The notes: a model not told the origin generated them from the letters alone. A stretch of DNA of 64,000 bases from Chrysomallon squamiferum (GCA_012295275.1 CM022670.1:20664198-20728197), one strand, 5' to 3'; positions 23,816 to 38,005 are shown, counted from the first letter of the stretch. Program-made: numbers and translations.

Positions 23816-26488
23816 AAGTAAGAGATTTGGTTATTCTGTCGATACATTTTTTTCTGTCCTATTGTTACGTTATGAAGGCTGAATAAAAATTTTGAAATTT
23901 TAATTTTTATAAATATATAACACATATAAAAAGAAAAGAAGAAAGAAAAATAAAGACACAAAGAGAAAACTACCACTAAATTTAAATTTGGTTGCAATGT
24001 ACTGACTGAAAATTAAAAATATATTAATATTAATAATACTTATATCTTGCTTCTACTAATTATGAAGACGATAATGAAAATGATGATGTAAATAATAATA
24101 ATCACACTGCTAGTGCTAATACTACTTTTATTACTACTATTACTAATTATTTTACTACTAAAATACTATTTACTGATGATAATAATGATGAAGATGATAA
24201 AGAGAATGATGCTAAAAATAATAATATTAATAATAAGAACAATAAAATTATAACTGTATGCTCTTGAAATATTCTGTATTAAGAATACCTGCGAAAAGTA
24301 GAAATGATCTTAACAGCAGAAAGACCACTGAAAATGAGAAAGTATTGTTTGAATGATGATATTAACTGACAATAATTAAATGCAATTAACTTTTGAACTG
24401 GAAAATTGACTGTAATAAATGTCATTTACAATGTCTGTTGTTGTTGGTTGTGTTTTTTTTTTTTTTTTTTTAAGAAAATGAAATCACAGCTAAAACGACA
24501 TACATATAATAAAATATACATTGTTACATAAGCATGCACACATAATCAGCTGTTATTGTTGTTGTTATATTATTATTATTATTATTATTATTGTTTCTAA
24601 TATAGTGTTTGTTGCTATTGCATAAAATAATTGAGCACTATTTCATTACTTGTTCTAATATTAATTTCTGCAGATAAAAAAGTTCGCACAATGACCTTTT
24701 ATAACATTTATTTATTTATTTATTTTAATATATGGTGAGTGTTTAAAGTACATACATATTATTAAAAATACATACCGATTACATCTGTAAATCGAAAGAG
24801 AGGACAGTCTAAATATCGACTATTTTATAACGACCATTGCTAATTGAGAAGTGATAACAATCAGAACTCCTTACTTGTTTTGAAGAGAAATGTTAAAATG
24901 AATGCAATGCCTTAATTATAAATAAATAATGTTTCAGTCAACATTTCACCTTTAGCGTAAATGATCGTGTCGTATGTTTTACCTCGTTTGTCAAACTGGG
25001 AGCAGTTCTGACACCTAGTGAAGGGTTAATGCTTTTATGAAATGTTTATCGCGTAACCGAATACTCAAACTCATAATGTTTGACAAAAACTGTAAAACTT
25101 TGACACTGCTGAGTAAGAAATAAGGTATTTTGAAAAAATCTATGTAACAATATAATTTCAGTGACATCAGGCTAATATACATCACGATATTATTTAGTGT
25201 ATACAGTATTATTTTATAATCAGAAAAATCATGTAAACAGTTTTATGTTAAAAAGTGGATAATAACAGGAACATGTTCTATGTTGTTGATCGTTCATTTT
25301 CTGTCGTTTCATTTGTCACCCATTCCATGCTCTCAGTCTCACGTATTACTATTATCCATTCATGACGTTGCCAGTTTTACGTTGTAATTAGTGGTTGTAG
25401 CACTGGGGACGTGGGGCTGTGAATTGTTTTTCATCTTGTTATCAGCATTATATTTAAAGTTTTCTTCTTGTGCTTTTCATTGATATTAACATTATTCTGT
25501 ATGAATATTCAAATCTGATCAGTTGATCAAGATATCTATTTTAGTAGGTAATTTAAATATGTTATTTCTCTTTCTTAATTATCTTTTATATCCCTAACAG
25601 CTTCTATCGTCAAACACAAAGTTATTAGCTAATTTAGTTAACAAAATTTGTATTTGATGGATTTAATAGTCGTCTAATTTTTTTAGTAGATAATTTAAAT
25701 GTGATGTTTCTGTTTGTCCATTGTGTTCCTATAAGCTTCTATCTTCAAATACATAATTACATGTTTGAAAAAAAAAAATCATATTAAATATGTGAATAAC
25801 ACATGAAAAATAAATCATATGATACAGTCATTGAGTTTGTACTCCATAATTTTGAAATTTTTTATAGGTTATTGTTAATAAGTTTCAGTAATATCTAAAG
25901 CTATATCATTATTATATACCTGAAAGACCTATCCGGGTTATTAATAATGAATACCTGCAACATCTCTGTTTCTTTTCTGTGTTTAGTTCCTCTGTAATTT
26001 AGATATTAATTACTGTAATTATTTTCTAAATATTTGTGAGTTACTGAACTTAGGGCTCTATCGCCACAGCTTATTTTCCTTATAACATTATTAAATTTCC
26101 TTATAACAGTATTAAAACACTGAATATATTTGTAACACAATTCCATAATGATAAAATTTGAAGAAAATATTTGAAGAGAAAGACAGAGAAAAAAAAAGAA
26201 AGAAAGAAAGAAAGAAAACAGAACTTATCGGGAAACTTAATATGAAAATATTAAATTCACTTGTCCTCGTTTTATTTTGAAACGTGAAAATAAATAGCTT
26301 TTCTTCAGCTGACTTGAAGAAAATTAATTCGAAAAGCTACATTATACATTAGAATGAAAACTCGCGCTAGCAACAGAACAACACATTTTGTAAAACTTAT
26401 TGACCAGGCGTAGGTCTAAATTGCAATATAATATAACATTTTTAATCTGAATTTAATCTAGTGTCTTGATATCAAACAGTTTTCGTTT
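23318..26488. other. array spacer
   Basis: No supported gene. About 23450-24340 is nearly identical to 49270-50160. Triplet (TTA) and GAT/AAT repeats lie near 23780-23815 and 24060-24250. The roughly 600 base block that recurs five times in the array starts near 25332. A GAAA repeat lies near 26190. Confidence 0.5.
25332..25985. repeat. array block R, copy 1
   Basis: A block starting CTCAGTCTCACGTATTACTA and ending near TGCAACATCTCTGTTTCTTT. Further copies are at 31876, 40927, 50668 and 55712. Inside it is an imperfect direct repeat: AGTAGGTAATTTAAATATG...AGCTTCTATCGTCAAA and about 125 bases later AGTAGATAATTTAAATGTG...AGCTTCTATCTTCAAA. No open frame. Confidence 0.75.
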
Positions 26489-27387
26489 TCATCCTGATCT
26501 GTAACGTTTGTTCAGTTCAAGAAGAATATACAAAGATTGTATGAATGGTTGTGTGAATGGTTTCATGTTTTTACTTTTTAGAAACTGAATGACTTTCCCA
26601 GCTCTAACAAGATCCATGTCTGTGAATATTAGCATCTCCATTAAAATGTACTTGACATTAACTTCTGTGAAAAATCGCTTTGCTCCTTTGTCTCTCGGTC
26701 CTGTACAGACATGCAAATTCTTTTCGCTGTCTGTGGTAAAGCTTATACTGCCACAACTCGTTTTCCCATTTTAGCTGGAGCTTATGCACCCAGATTAGCA
26801 CCCATATCTAGAAAATCCATGGTCTTGTCTTTTGCCATAATATCAACGACCATTTTCATCAGTTCAGGTTCCCAGCTGCCTTTCTCTATTATTGATCTCG
26901 ATACAATTCTGTCCGTGTGTTTAGAGTAGACATATATAGGTACATTTCCAGCCATTGTTTTTAAATTTGTTTTCACGGTGTTGTGTTTATCTGGACAGTC
27001 TATATCTGTCGGTTTCCACCTGCCGTCATGTCTGACAAGAACAGTGCACGAACAAACGCCTGTGTTTCTCTTTAAAGAAGTAAAATACTGTTTCAGTATG
27101 GAATCCGTTGATGACTTCACATTATCTGGAGTGTTGATGCTGGCTGAAAACATGTCCCAAGGAGAGTTCAGATCAGGCGAATGCCACATCCACATGATAA
27201 ATACTGTTATTATCATTAACAAAAACAGAATTTGCCATTTTCCCCACACCAACGATTTATTTATTTCAAACAAATTAAATTGTTTTTTCTTATATCTGAA
27301 AAAGTAAGGAAAAAATATATATTTATATATATACACACATCTAATACTTTTAAAAATACCTTCATCAGATTTTGCTGTTGAATGCAT
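26489..27387 (-). pseudogene. FkbM-type methyltransferase, array copy b, broken
   Basis: The N-terminal half is recognisable (LLLMIITVFIMWMW anchor, HSPDLNSPWDMFSAS, CSCTVLVRHDGRWKP, DFLDMGANLGA). The frame then breaks at motif I by a small deletion (ALTLA is lost). An internal deletion of about 200 bases jumps from the AKN region to GAKRFFTEVNVKYILMEM. Homology ends after KNMKPFT, and the frame runs into downstream spacer sequence ending LNKRYRSG. The codon equivalent to the start Met of the intact genes is ATA. Clearly non-functional. Confidence 0.82.
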
Positions 27388-29041
27388 ATTTGAATTTTAC
27401 TTCTCAGATTTTGTTAGGAACAGTTATCTGCAAATACACATTTAACTATTGCATTAAATGAAGTGTAACTATTAGCTGGTGTTGCCGTTATAATAATTGT
27501 TTTAACTGGAGTGAAAGACGCGGTAGCGATAAATGACAAATTGACTCAATATTTGTTTAACGACACTCCAAAGTAATAATCTGCTTCTGGGTGTCATTGT
27601 ATGATCACAGTGGTGATACAGATAATGTGTAACAAAATGTGTCCGTTAAAAAAGCTGCTTTATTATATTTTGAACTGTATATAATTAATAGAATTAACAT
27701 ACGAACTATGATCGCATACATCGTTTAAAATTTATGATAAAAATTAACTATGGTACTAACGAAAAGAGCAGAACATCAGTGTATTCATTGAGCTATCGAA
27801 TAATTACAAATAAAACTAAATCGTAATATTTAGTACCCATTAATGTTATTCCTATCCTTTAAAAGGACAGATCTATGTAGATAACTTAATAACAAACAAA
27901 TTAATTCATAATAATTTGATTCATTGTCTTCAGTATATTAATTACTTCAAGACTTCGTTTTCTTTTCGTGAAAATATTCAGAATATTTACCTGCTAGAAA
28001 CAATAGGTAGCTTGTGTACAACCACACTACATTTATACAGATAGATTCTGATAGACTTTCTTGATTATTTTTTGTTGCTTAACCAGGCTATTATATCACT
28101 GCTATTATATATAACATGAAATAAATTTCAGCCAGTAAACTGAAAGGTATTCAGATTTCACGGTGAAAACTAGACGTAAGCAATATTTATTTAAAGAATC
28201 TGAAAATGCCTTTCTTCTATTTGTTTTGCAACCAATGGATGTCACGCATTACCACGTATTACACTAATGTAAACAATGTACACGAAAACCAACAGAGGTA
28301 TTTGACATTCCTATTGACAAACTATACTGAAACTAGTCTATTTACAAACTCAGGGGGGGGTGGCAGACAATTTGTTATGGGCGATATGAGTATCTGAGTA
28401 GGAGACTTTAAACTTTGGCAGCTAACTTGTACATATTTCGAAGAAGATCGTATAATGGAAAAACCAGATCTCTCGGAACAATTCAGATCCAGATCAAGGG
28501 GTAGCTGGTACCCATCCCCCACAAACGCGCTTCAAACATTGGCGATAACTTCTTTGTTCAGCAAGTCTTTGTAGTGATACCATTTATAGCCAGAGTATGT
28601 GCATCTTTGTGGCAGACACATCTCTGACTGAAAACTGACAACATGGCCGAATACTATGTTCAACAAACATATGAAGGAAATGTGAGCAACTTATTGTTAC
28701 ATGCTTTATGCTTAAAAGAAATCTATAAATAAACCAGTTAGTTTGGAGTAACATGTAACTGTTATATTGAAGATTGTACTTTACTCATATACTCACACAA
28801 ACACCTTCATACTTGTACAACCCATACTAAGTATTTATGACTCCAAGCAATAAACACCTCAGCTATTTGCGGTAGACTGAATAATTAAGAACATAACTGA
28901 AACTATTGTTCTCTGTAGTTATTTGAACCGTATCATTAATTTCATTTGTTTTTTTGTTATCCTAGGTGTTGTGACAATTTCCCGTCCCACATTCAGCGCG
29001 ATATATAGGCCAATGTTTCTTGTCTTTCACTGGGTTCTCAC
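27388..29041. other. array spacer upstream of FkbM copy b
   Basis: The first ~880 bases match the FkbM upstream spacers elsewhere. After about 28270 the sequence differs from other units (including a G-rich run CAGGGGGGGGTGG near 28350), showing inserted DNA of unknown origin up to the THAP-like relic. No supported exon. Confidence 0.45.
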
Positions 29042-29210
29042 CTAAAAATGTGCCGAACAAACCCTCGTGTTTACAATAACATTAAAATCTTTTTCATTTC
29101 TAAGTGAAGCGATTATCCACAAACGTTTCCGATATGCATTTCCCAGACTGTTGCAATTGGAACAGTCAATAACTGAACATTCGTCATGGCCTCCCATTAT
29201 AGCATGATTG
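29042..29210 (-). pseudogene. THAP-type zinc finger relic
   Basis: The minus-strand frame reads MGGHDECSVIDCSNCNS..., then RKRLWIIASLRNEKDF and NTRVCSAHF. The spacing of CxxxxC, a Trp in the middle and a final CSxHF is the C2CH pattern of THAP DNA-binding domains, found in THAP proteins and P-element-type transposases. The frame stops immediately after CSAHF at a run of T; one more T would continue it as FLGENPVK. The downstream AVPTM-type part is absent. It lies in DNA inserted relative to other array units, consistent with a transposon-borne copy. Alternatively GTGAGA after the TAG may be a donor. Confidence 0.45.
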
Positions 29211-31299
29211 CTTTTGCCCACCAACTTGCAAGTTGGGCTATTTTTGCGAGATCTCGCGATTTGTTCCTAGAATTACCCAGCAACGGGCACATGCGCAGTG
29301 GAATGTGAAATGCCTCTATTAGAAGATACAGGGATAATTCAGTGAGAGCTATTAAGGAAGGATCCGGTAGAGGATAGCACAAGACAAAAAAATATGTCAA
29401 CAACATGCTGAGGTTTGGCCCAACAGTGGGCTACACAATAATAATGATTAAAATACACGAATTTTGAAAACTCACTTTAAAAAATTATCTACGTGCTAAG
29501 TATTATTTTGAATATAGTAATCACACACAAATATTCTTCAGTCAATTATTTCAGTATACTTGTGTTTAAAATAGATCATCACTTTTGAAATGTTTAAATA
29601 TTATTTTGTTGCATGAAAATGATAAGTTAATATGAATCTGACGAGGGAAATTGGGCTAAAAAAGTGAATGGGTTGGTTCTTTTCATTTCGTTTCTTTAAT
29701 AATTTTGTTTTGCTTTGTTTGTTTGTTTGCTTGTTTGTTTGCTTGTTTGTTGTTGTTGTTTTTTTACTTAAAATTTTAAAATCTCTTTTATAGAAATAAA
29801 ATACAAAATACAAGAAAGGAGAAAACGCCTTCGGTCGTTTGTAATACCAGGATTTCATACTGTCCTGAGTAATCTTGTTAAGTAAATTTTAGGTTTCGCT
29901 CTATCATTATGACAAATACTTGCAGGCTTGTATAGATTTAATATTAATAGAAACAGATATTATTATTTAATTGCCATTACAGTAATAATAAAAATTCAAA
30001 AGCATATTTTGTGGGTTTTGTTGTGCTGTTTTTTTTACAGGGCGTCTAGTGCAATCGCATTTGACGCGTCTTGTAACTAAATTTGCAACTCCCAATACGC
30101 ATAACAATCACCCCAAAATAACATTAACTATACACACAGACCTTTATATTTTAGATACAAACAGTTTTATGCCACAAAATTGCTCTTATATATATTTAGT
30201 TAAATTGAAATTTTCTAGAAAGCAACATCAAACTACCTTTCAGTCATTTAAACGGAGCCGAAAAATCTTATAGTAAAGATTCAGGAGCATATTGTGTGTA
30301 TTTCACAGATCTATTTCATATATGTTTCAAACAAATATACAATTTAGATACACCCTCAATAATGTAAAGAAAATGTCCTGATCACGTTTTATATTTTACT
30401 TTATACAACATCGCGTATAATTATGGTGAAGGTCAAGAAATATATTTAAAGAAGAAAGTTTTTGTTTTCAGTTTTAAAAAAATCATCTTTTAGATGTTAA
30501 CAAGATAATAAATTAAACAAGGAAAACAACTCTCATATCCTTAAATATTAGAGTAAGCTTTAACGCCGATTATCTACCTTTTATTAACTTTTTTTTATCA
30601 TTTATCATTAACATTTTATTACTTTTAAAATAAGCAAAAGCATATCTAGAAGAAATAATGAAAGAAAGAAAATTTGTTATTTAATAATAATAATAATAAT
30701 AAAAATAATAATAATAATAATAACAATAATAATAACAATGATGATGATGATGATGATATTACTATGAACATCTGTGAGAAATTAAAAAAGTGACATTCCT
30801 TAAAACACGTGTTCTGACTGACATATTTTAAGTATCATGAAATAAAAATGTTCGATAATAAGTTACATAGTTGTAAATAACAAAACTCTCATGTGTATGC
30901 TCTAACGTAATAAGCCCATGTATAAAAATTATTTTAGCAATAGTGTTACAATTTTATTAATATTCTTAACATCAGCGACCATTTCTCCTCACAAAACTTA
31001 TTATCTTGTCATTATTAATTTAATTATTGGCTGCTGTATGCAAATAAACCATTAACCAAGATCGAGAACCAAATAAAATAAAAACAAATATCAAAGAAAA
31101 TTTGAATACAACAGTCCATGGAAAGCATCATTCCAATAAAAAAGATCATTAATAAAACGTTTAAAACAATGGTATATACTATAATCTAAAAAAAAAAAAA
31201 AAATCAACAATTATATCTTACTAAGAGTGTGAAACATTACTTGAAATGACGAATGCAGTTTTAATTGTCTTTCTTTGCTCTTCTGAAACCCAGTTACAG
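29211..31299. repeat. array spacer, duplicated at 52780-54702
   Basis: From about 29765 (TTTATAGAAATAAAATACAAAAT) this spacer matches 52785 onward through to the next glycosyltransferase relic. The copy at 53 kb has an extra ~400 base insertion near 53190-53590. GTTT and AAT repeats occur near 29710-29765 and 30684-30757. No supported gene. Confidence 0.6.
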
Positions 31300-31876
31300 T
31301 ATGCGAGAATGACCATAGTAAATATATCTAAATATATCACCAATGGTATTATATAATGTTTCTATCATTTCCGAACTGCAATTCAGCTTTCGAAACTTAA
31401 ACCACAAACGTTTCCTCGATGCATACAGTTGATTCATTCCTTTTTTTTTTTAGGTAAATGATTTCTCCGTATCAATTAAATTTCTGTATTTGATAGCTAA
31501 CTGCGCTGGAAGCTGAACCGAATGTTGGTTCCAGACTTTGTCATTAAACGTTGAGTAATTCGAATGCCATAGCTTAATGAAGTCAGACCAAGGTGCGGCT
31601 ATGAGCACACCATTACAGAAACCGGCGAGCATAATTCTTTTGGAATTTCTTTCTTAATGAGATAGAGATCATGAATCTTGTGTCGCATGTCTTTAAAGTA
31701 TTTTCGTTTTGGAATGTAATCAATCCATACATATATTCGGTCAGGTTGCAAACGTTTCTGTGCTGCTAAAAATGCTATCATGTAATGGAACAGAAAAGGT
31801 TTGTGTTTAGTACCAAGACAAGTTTAGAATTTTTTCAAAGTATTATTCCTGTGGTAGATAAAACATTCAACAGATC
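31300..31876 (-). pseudogene. glycosyltransferase, array copy 3, dead
   Basis: Recognisable pieces in order are YHRNNTF-like sequence near 31840-31875, HYMIAFLAAQK...PDRIYVWIDYIPK, then LYLIKKEIPKEL joined directly to FCNGVLIAAPWSDF and VWNQHSVQLPAQLAIKYRNLI. The segment between, which should hold GRPVKVPQ...FGGMYFDLD with the DXD motif, is deleted, as is sequence around the SSICRPNYD region and the anchor. The reading frame is shifted between parts. The same deletions occur at 40345 and 54703, so this dead form was itself duplicated. At 31876 it joins block R abruptly. Confidence 0.8.
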
Positions 31877-32525
31877 TCAGTCTCACGTATTACTATTATC
31901 CATTCATGACGTTGCCAGTTTTACGTTGTAATTAGTGGTTGTAGCACTGGGGACGTGGGGCTGTGAATTGTTTTTCACCATGTTATCAGCATTATATTTA
32001 AAGTTTTCTTCTTGTGCTTTTCATTGTTATTAACATTATTCTGTATGAATATTCAACTCTGATAAGTTAATCAAAATATCTATTTTAGTAGGTAATTTAA
32101 ATATGTTATTTCTCTTTCTTTATTATCTTTTATATCCCTAAAAGCTTCTATCGTCAAACACAAAGTTATTAGCTAATTTAGTTAACAAAATTTGTATTTG
32201 ATGGATTTAATAGTCGTCTAATTTTTTTTAGTAGATAATTTAAATGTGATGTTTCTGTTTGTCCATTGTGTTCCTATAAGCTTCTATCTTCAAATACATA
32301 ATTACATGTTTGAACAAAAATATCATATTAAATATTTGAATAACACATGAAAAATAAAACATATGATACAGTCATTGAGTTTGTACTTCATAATTTTGAA
32401 ATGTTTTATAGGTTATCGTTAATAAGTTTCAGTAATATCTAAAGGTATATCATTATTATATACCTGAATGATCTATCCAGTTTATTAATAATGAATACCT
32501 GCAATATCTCTATTTCTTTTCTAAA
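31876..32525. repeat. array block R, copy 2
   Basis: Same block as 25332-25985, here fused to the end of glycosyltransferase copy 3 at the sequence ACAGATCTCAGTCTCACG. The identical fusion occurs at 40927. Confidence 0.75.
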
Positions 32526-33731
<1,206 letters not shown>

Positions 33732-33952
33732 ACATGGAAAGAGAGACATTTGGAGTTATCTCACTGAATATTATGCATATACACATGTGCACTCATAATA
33801 TATGGTCCATATAGATATATATATTCAGAATATAGTACGTGATGTTCATATTAGTTATGAAATAAAGCAGTGAAACCAACCATTATAAAGTGTTTTCTTA
33901 ATTTGTATTTCAGTATATATATTCTTTTTTTTATTCCTTACATAAACATATT

Positions 33953-34990
33953 TCAAGATTTACACCATAAAATATCATGTGCAGAGCCTTTTCTCAACAA
34001 TGAGTCTGGATTCAGTGACACTTTCAGATTTGCTTTTGTGAATGGTTTCATGTTCTTATTTTTTAGAAATTGAATGATTTTCTCAGCTCTAACAAGATCC
34101 ATGTCTGTGAATATTAGCATCTCCATTAAAATGTACTTGACATTAACTTCCGTGAAAAATCGCTTTGCTCCTTCCAAAATTTTAATTTCGTGTCTTTCGG
34201 CATCTATCTTCATAAAAACATTTTTCGTTGGAAATATTTCTAAAACGTCATCGAGTAAAATCGATTCTACTGAGTTTTTTAAGTTTTCACTTTTATTTGT
34301 ACTTTCGATGATATATGTTGCACCCACATTGTCTTTATTGAAACCAAAACTGAACCGACTTCGTTTGTTAGAAATAGCATTGTTAATTATTAATGGAATG
34401 AATCCTGTGAAATTTGTCTCCTGTACAGACCTGCAAAGATTTTTCGCTGTCTCTGGCAAAGCTTCTACTGCCACAACTCGTTTTCCTATTTTAGCTAGTG
34501 TTAGAGCATATACACCCAGATTAGCACCGATGTCTATAAAATCCATGGTCTTGTCTTTTGTCATGATATCAGTGACCATTTTCACCAGTTCAGGTTCCCA
34601 GCTGCCTTTCTCTATTATTGATCTCGATACAAATATGTCCGTTTGTTTAGGGTAGACATATATCGGTACATTTCCAGCCATTGTTTTTAAATTTGTTTTC
34701 ACGGTGTTGTGTTTATCTGGACAGTCTATATCTGACGGTTTCCACCTGCCGTCATGTCTGACAAGAACACTGCACGAACAAACGCCTGTTTTTGTCTTTA
34801 ACGAAGTAAAATACTGTTTCAGTATGGAATCCGTTGATGACTTCACATTATCTGGAGTGTTGATGCTGGCTGAAAACATGTCCCAAGGAGAGTTCAGATC
34901 AGGCGAATGCCACATCCACATGACAAATAATGTTATTATCATTAACAAAAGCACCATTCGCCATTTACGCAAAACCAACGATATATTCAT
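33953..34990 (-). CDS. FkbM-type methyltransferase, array copy c, intact
   Basis: This is predicted to be a membrane-anchored SAM-dependent O-methyltransferase of the FkbM (Methyltransf_21) family. The complete frame is 345 codons from the ATG at 34990 (MNISLVLRKWRM...) to TGA. This start was chosen because the in-frame sequence upstream has no ATG and meets a pyrimidine-rich tract ending TTTTTTCAG about 31 bases before it, probably the acceptor of a 5' untranslated intron. Residues 12-27 form the signal anchor (LLLMIITLFVMWMW). The lumenal domain has Cys-rich CSCSVLVRHDGRWKP, SAM motif I DFIDIGANLGVYALTLAKIG (150-169), an acidic loop VVAVEALPE, the family block VFMKIDAERHEIKILEGAKR (258-277) and the C-terminus HDILWCKS. 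It is close to identical with the copy at 42972. The acceptor may be a glycan, but this is inferred from topology and neighbours. Confidence 0.85.
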   Translation of the reverse strand: MNISLVLRKWRMVLLLMIITLFVMWMWHSPDLNSPWDMFSASINTPDNVKSSTDSILKQYFTSLKTKTGVCSCSVLVRHDGRWKPSDIDCPDKHNTVKTNLKTMAGNVPIYVYPKQTDIFVSRSIIEKGSWEPELVKMVTDIMTKDKTMDFIDIGANLGVYALTLAKIGKRVVAVEALPETAKNLCRSVQETNFTGFIPLIINNAISNKRSRFSFGFNKDNVGATYIIESTNKSENLKNSVESILLDDVLEIFPTKNVFMKIDAERHEIKILEGAKRFFTEVNVKYILMEMLIFTDMDLVRAEKIIQFLKNKNMKPFTKANLKVSLNPDSLLRKGSAHDILWCKS

Positions 34991-36065
34991 TTCAAACAAA
35001 TTAAATTGTATTTTCTTCTATCTGAAAAAATAAAGAAAGAATATATATTATATATATACACACATCTAATACTTTTAAAAATGGATATTTGAATTTTGTT
35101 TCTCAGATTTTGTTAGCAACGAAATATATTAAATCATATATCAGCAAATACACATTTAACTGTTGCGTTAAGTGAAGTGTAACTATTAGCTGGTGTTCCC
35201 GTTATAATAACTGTTTTAACTGGAGTGAAAGACGCGATAGTGTAAATGACAAATTGACTCAATATTTGTTTAACGACACTCCAAAGTAATAATCTGCTTC
35301 TGGGTGTCATTGTATGATCACAGTGGTGATACGTATAACAAAATGTATCAGTGTAAAAAGCTACTTTATTATATTTTGAACTGTATATAATTAATAAAAT
35401 CAAAATACGAACTATGATCGCATACATCGTTTAAAAATTATAATAAAAGTTACCTTTTGTACTAACGAAAAGAGCAGAACATCAGTGTATTCATTGAGCT
35501 ATCGAAAAATTACAAATAAAACTAAATCGTAATATTTTGTACCTATTAAAATTATTCCTACCCTTTAAAATTACAAATCTATGTAGATAACTTAATAAGA
35601 AATAAACTAATGCAAAATAATTTGATTCATTGTCGTCAGTATATTAATTAATGTAAGGTTTCGTTTTCTTTTCCTGAAAATATGCAGAACAAAAGGGTAG
35701 GAACAATAGATGGTTGTCCACGACTAATTGAATTTAGACAGACTCATACAGACAGATTCTGAAATTTACCTGATTGTAAACCTGTAACTCATTTTCAAGA
35801 TAAGGACTTTCTTGATTATTTGTTTTTGGTGCTTAACCAGGAGAATATATAAATAAGTGTGCTATTATATGCAAGATGAAAAAAAAATTCAGCAACGTTT
35901 ATTTAAGCAATCTGAACATGCCTTTCTTCTGTTTGTTGTGCAACCAATGGATGTCGGGCATCACCACGTTATATTGGAATAGAAACGATGAAGAAAAAAA
36001 CCAATCAGATGACGTGGCGATAAACTCAATGAGCACTAGTAAGGGAGCATCCGATAAAGGATAGT
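34991..36065. other. array spacer upstream of FkbM copy c
   Basis: Homologous to the other FkbM upstream spacers (16096, 27388, 44010, 57780). A plus-strand open frame at 35876-36064 is shared with 16874-17062 but broken elsewhere, so it is not called. A promoter for FkbM copy c should lie here, but no clear core element can be named. Confidence 0.45.
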
Positions 36066-36113
36066 ACAAGACAGAAAAATATGTCAACGTTTTGACATAT
36101 TTTTCTGTCTTGT
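36066..36113. repeat. near-perfect palindrome, 22 bp arms, 4 bp loop
   Basis: The left arm ACAAGACAGAAAAATATGTC + AA (36066-36087) is mirrored exactly by 36092-36113 around CGTT. In the units at 17069, 29379 and 58879 only the left arm exists, followed directly by CAACATGCTGAGG-like sequence. The right arm is therefore an added inverted copy, shared only with the unit at 44935. Confidence 0.9.
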
Positions 36114-36619
36114 GTCATCTTGCTGAGGTTAGGCCCAACAATGGGACAATTCAGCTACACAATAATACAGGTTAAAATACATGAATTAAAAAAGTCAGTT
36201 TTATTTTGTTTTGCTTTGTTTGTTTGTTTGTTGTTGTTGTTTTAGTTACTTAAAATTTTAAAATGTTAATTATAGAATTGGGCTTTTATGCAAAATTCAA
36301 AATACAAGAAAGGAAATAACTCCTTCGGTCGTTTCTAATACCAATATTTCAGACTGTCTTGAGTAAGCTTGCTAAGTAAATTTTAGGTTTCGCTGTATCA
36401 TCATGTCGAGTACTGGCAGGCGTGTATAGATTTAATATTAATAAGAAAAGATATTGTTATTTAAATGCTATTACGGCAATAATAATGATTCAGAAGCATA
36501 TCGTGTTTTTTTTTTTTTTGTGTTTAACAAACTATTTAATGATATACTGGTGATACTTTCTTAAGAAAATTTGGATTATTATATTATATGTTCTACATAA
36601 ATTACCGTGAAAAACAACT

Positions 36620-36745
36620 TTAGTGTTCTCCTTAATTTGTATTTCAGTATATATATATTCTTTATTTATCCTGACATCAACACCATAAAATATCATGTGT
36701 AGAGCCTTTTCTCAGCAATGAATCTGGATTCAGTGGCACTTTCAG
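36620..36745 (-). pseudogene. FkbM 3'-end fragment
   Basis: This stretch matches the 3' flank and the last codons of FkbM copies c and d. On the minus strand it encodes NPDSLLRKGS, then HDILWC, next to the TTTGTATTTCAGTATATATA 3' flank. Nothing else of the gene is present. It lies just downstream of glycosyltransferase copy 4, where no FkbM gene is expected, so it is debris from rearrangement between units. Confidence 0.7.
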
Positions 36746-36970
36746 AACCACTTTCACAACAAGTACGATAACCAAATAAAATAAAAACAAAAATCAAAGA
36801 AAAATTGAAACACAGCAGTATATACTATAATCTAAAAAAAATAAATGTAAAATAAAATAAAATAAAAATGTAAACAATAATTAAATCTTAATAACAGTAT
36901 TAAATATTACTTGAAAAGTCCTGTGCAATTTTAATTGTGTTTCTATTGCTCTTCTGATATCCAGTTACAG

Positions 36971-38005
36971 TTACTTAATAATGCGAGAATTACCATAGTA
37001 AATATATCTAAATAATTCACCAACGGTATTATTTAATGTTTTTATCATTTCAGAATTGTAATTCAGCTTTCGAAACTTAAACCAGAAATGAATGATATAG
37101 TTGTTCTTTTTCCAGTCAAACTTTTCCCCGGTACCATAAAGTTGGTTCATTCCTTTTTTGTCATAATTAGGACGACAGATAGATGATTTTTCTGTATGAA
37201 TTAAATTTTTGTATTTGATAGCTAACTGGGCTGGAAGCTGAATCGAATGTTGGTTCCAGACTTTGTCATTAAACGTTGAGTAATTCGAATGCCATATCTT
37301 CATGAAGTCAGACCAAGGTGCAGCAATGAGCACACCATTGCACAACCACCGTCATTTTCGTATCCCATTTCGTATTTCGGTAAAGGATCCAAATTTTTAA
37401 CAACAATCGAATCCAAATCAAAATACATTCCTCCAAATTCTAGCACAGCTTCCAGCCGCAAGACATCATAGATATGTTGCGGAACTTTTACCATAAATTT
37501 ATTTTCGTCGCATTTCTTTAAAATATTTTCCTTTTGGAATGCAATCAATCCATAAATATATTCGGTCAGGTTGCAACTGTTTCTGTGCTGCTAAAAATGC
37601 TATCATGTAATGAAACAGAAAAGGTTTCTGTTCCGGATCAAGACAGGAAAGCCAGATGAAGTGTATAAAATTTAGAACAACTCGTCGATCGTGTTTTATA
37701 GTTTTGTTATAATTCAATTGTGATGTTAGTATTTGTTTAAAAGTTTTATTCCTGTTGTAGATATAAAATTCCACAGATTTATTTTCTTTGCATATGTTGG
37801 GTTCCAAACATAAATAATTATTTTGTTTGGAAACTCCAGAATAGTTTTTTCTTACATCTTGCTTAGAATCTTGGAAAGTCTCGAATACAGTTTTCTTTAA
37901 GACATTTTCGAAGTTGACATTCGAATTCAGAACGAGATAAACCAAAACAGATATTATTATTAAATTAGAGAATATAATTTTGAATAATTTTCTTTCGCAA
38001 GTTAC
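36971..38005 (-). pseudogene. glycosyltransferase, array copy 4, recently broken
   Basis: Nearly the full gene is present but the frame is broken. The N-terminal part (37945-37499) has the anchor region, FIHFIWLSCLDPEQKP and WIDCIPKG. About 60 bases encoding the segment between the MRRK and VKVPQ motifs are lost. The middle keeps VLRLEAVLEFGGMYFDLD with the DXD. A deletion around KYEMGYEN shifts the frame before CNGVLIAAPWSDFMK. The C-terminus to GNSRIIK is intact (37345-36971). The start ATG is deleted: the acceptor TAG is followed by CACGGTAACTTGCG. High similarity to copies 1 and 2 suggests recent loss. Confidence 0.82.

Noticed and set aside
34074-35033. Plus-strand frames of 193 and 109 codons, repeated at 43093-44097
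   Set aside because: Antisense shadows of the FkbM coding sequence; their conservation follows from the minus-strand genes.
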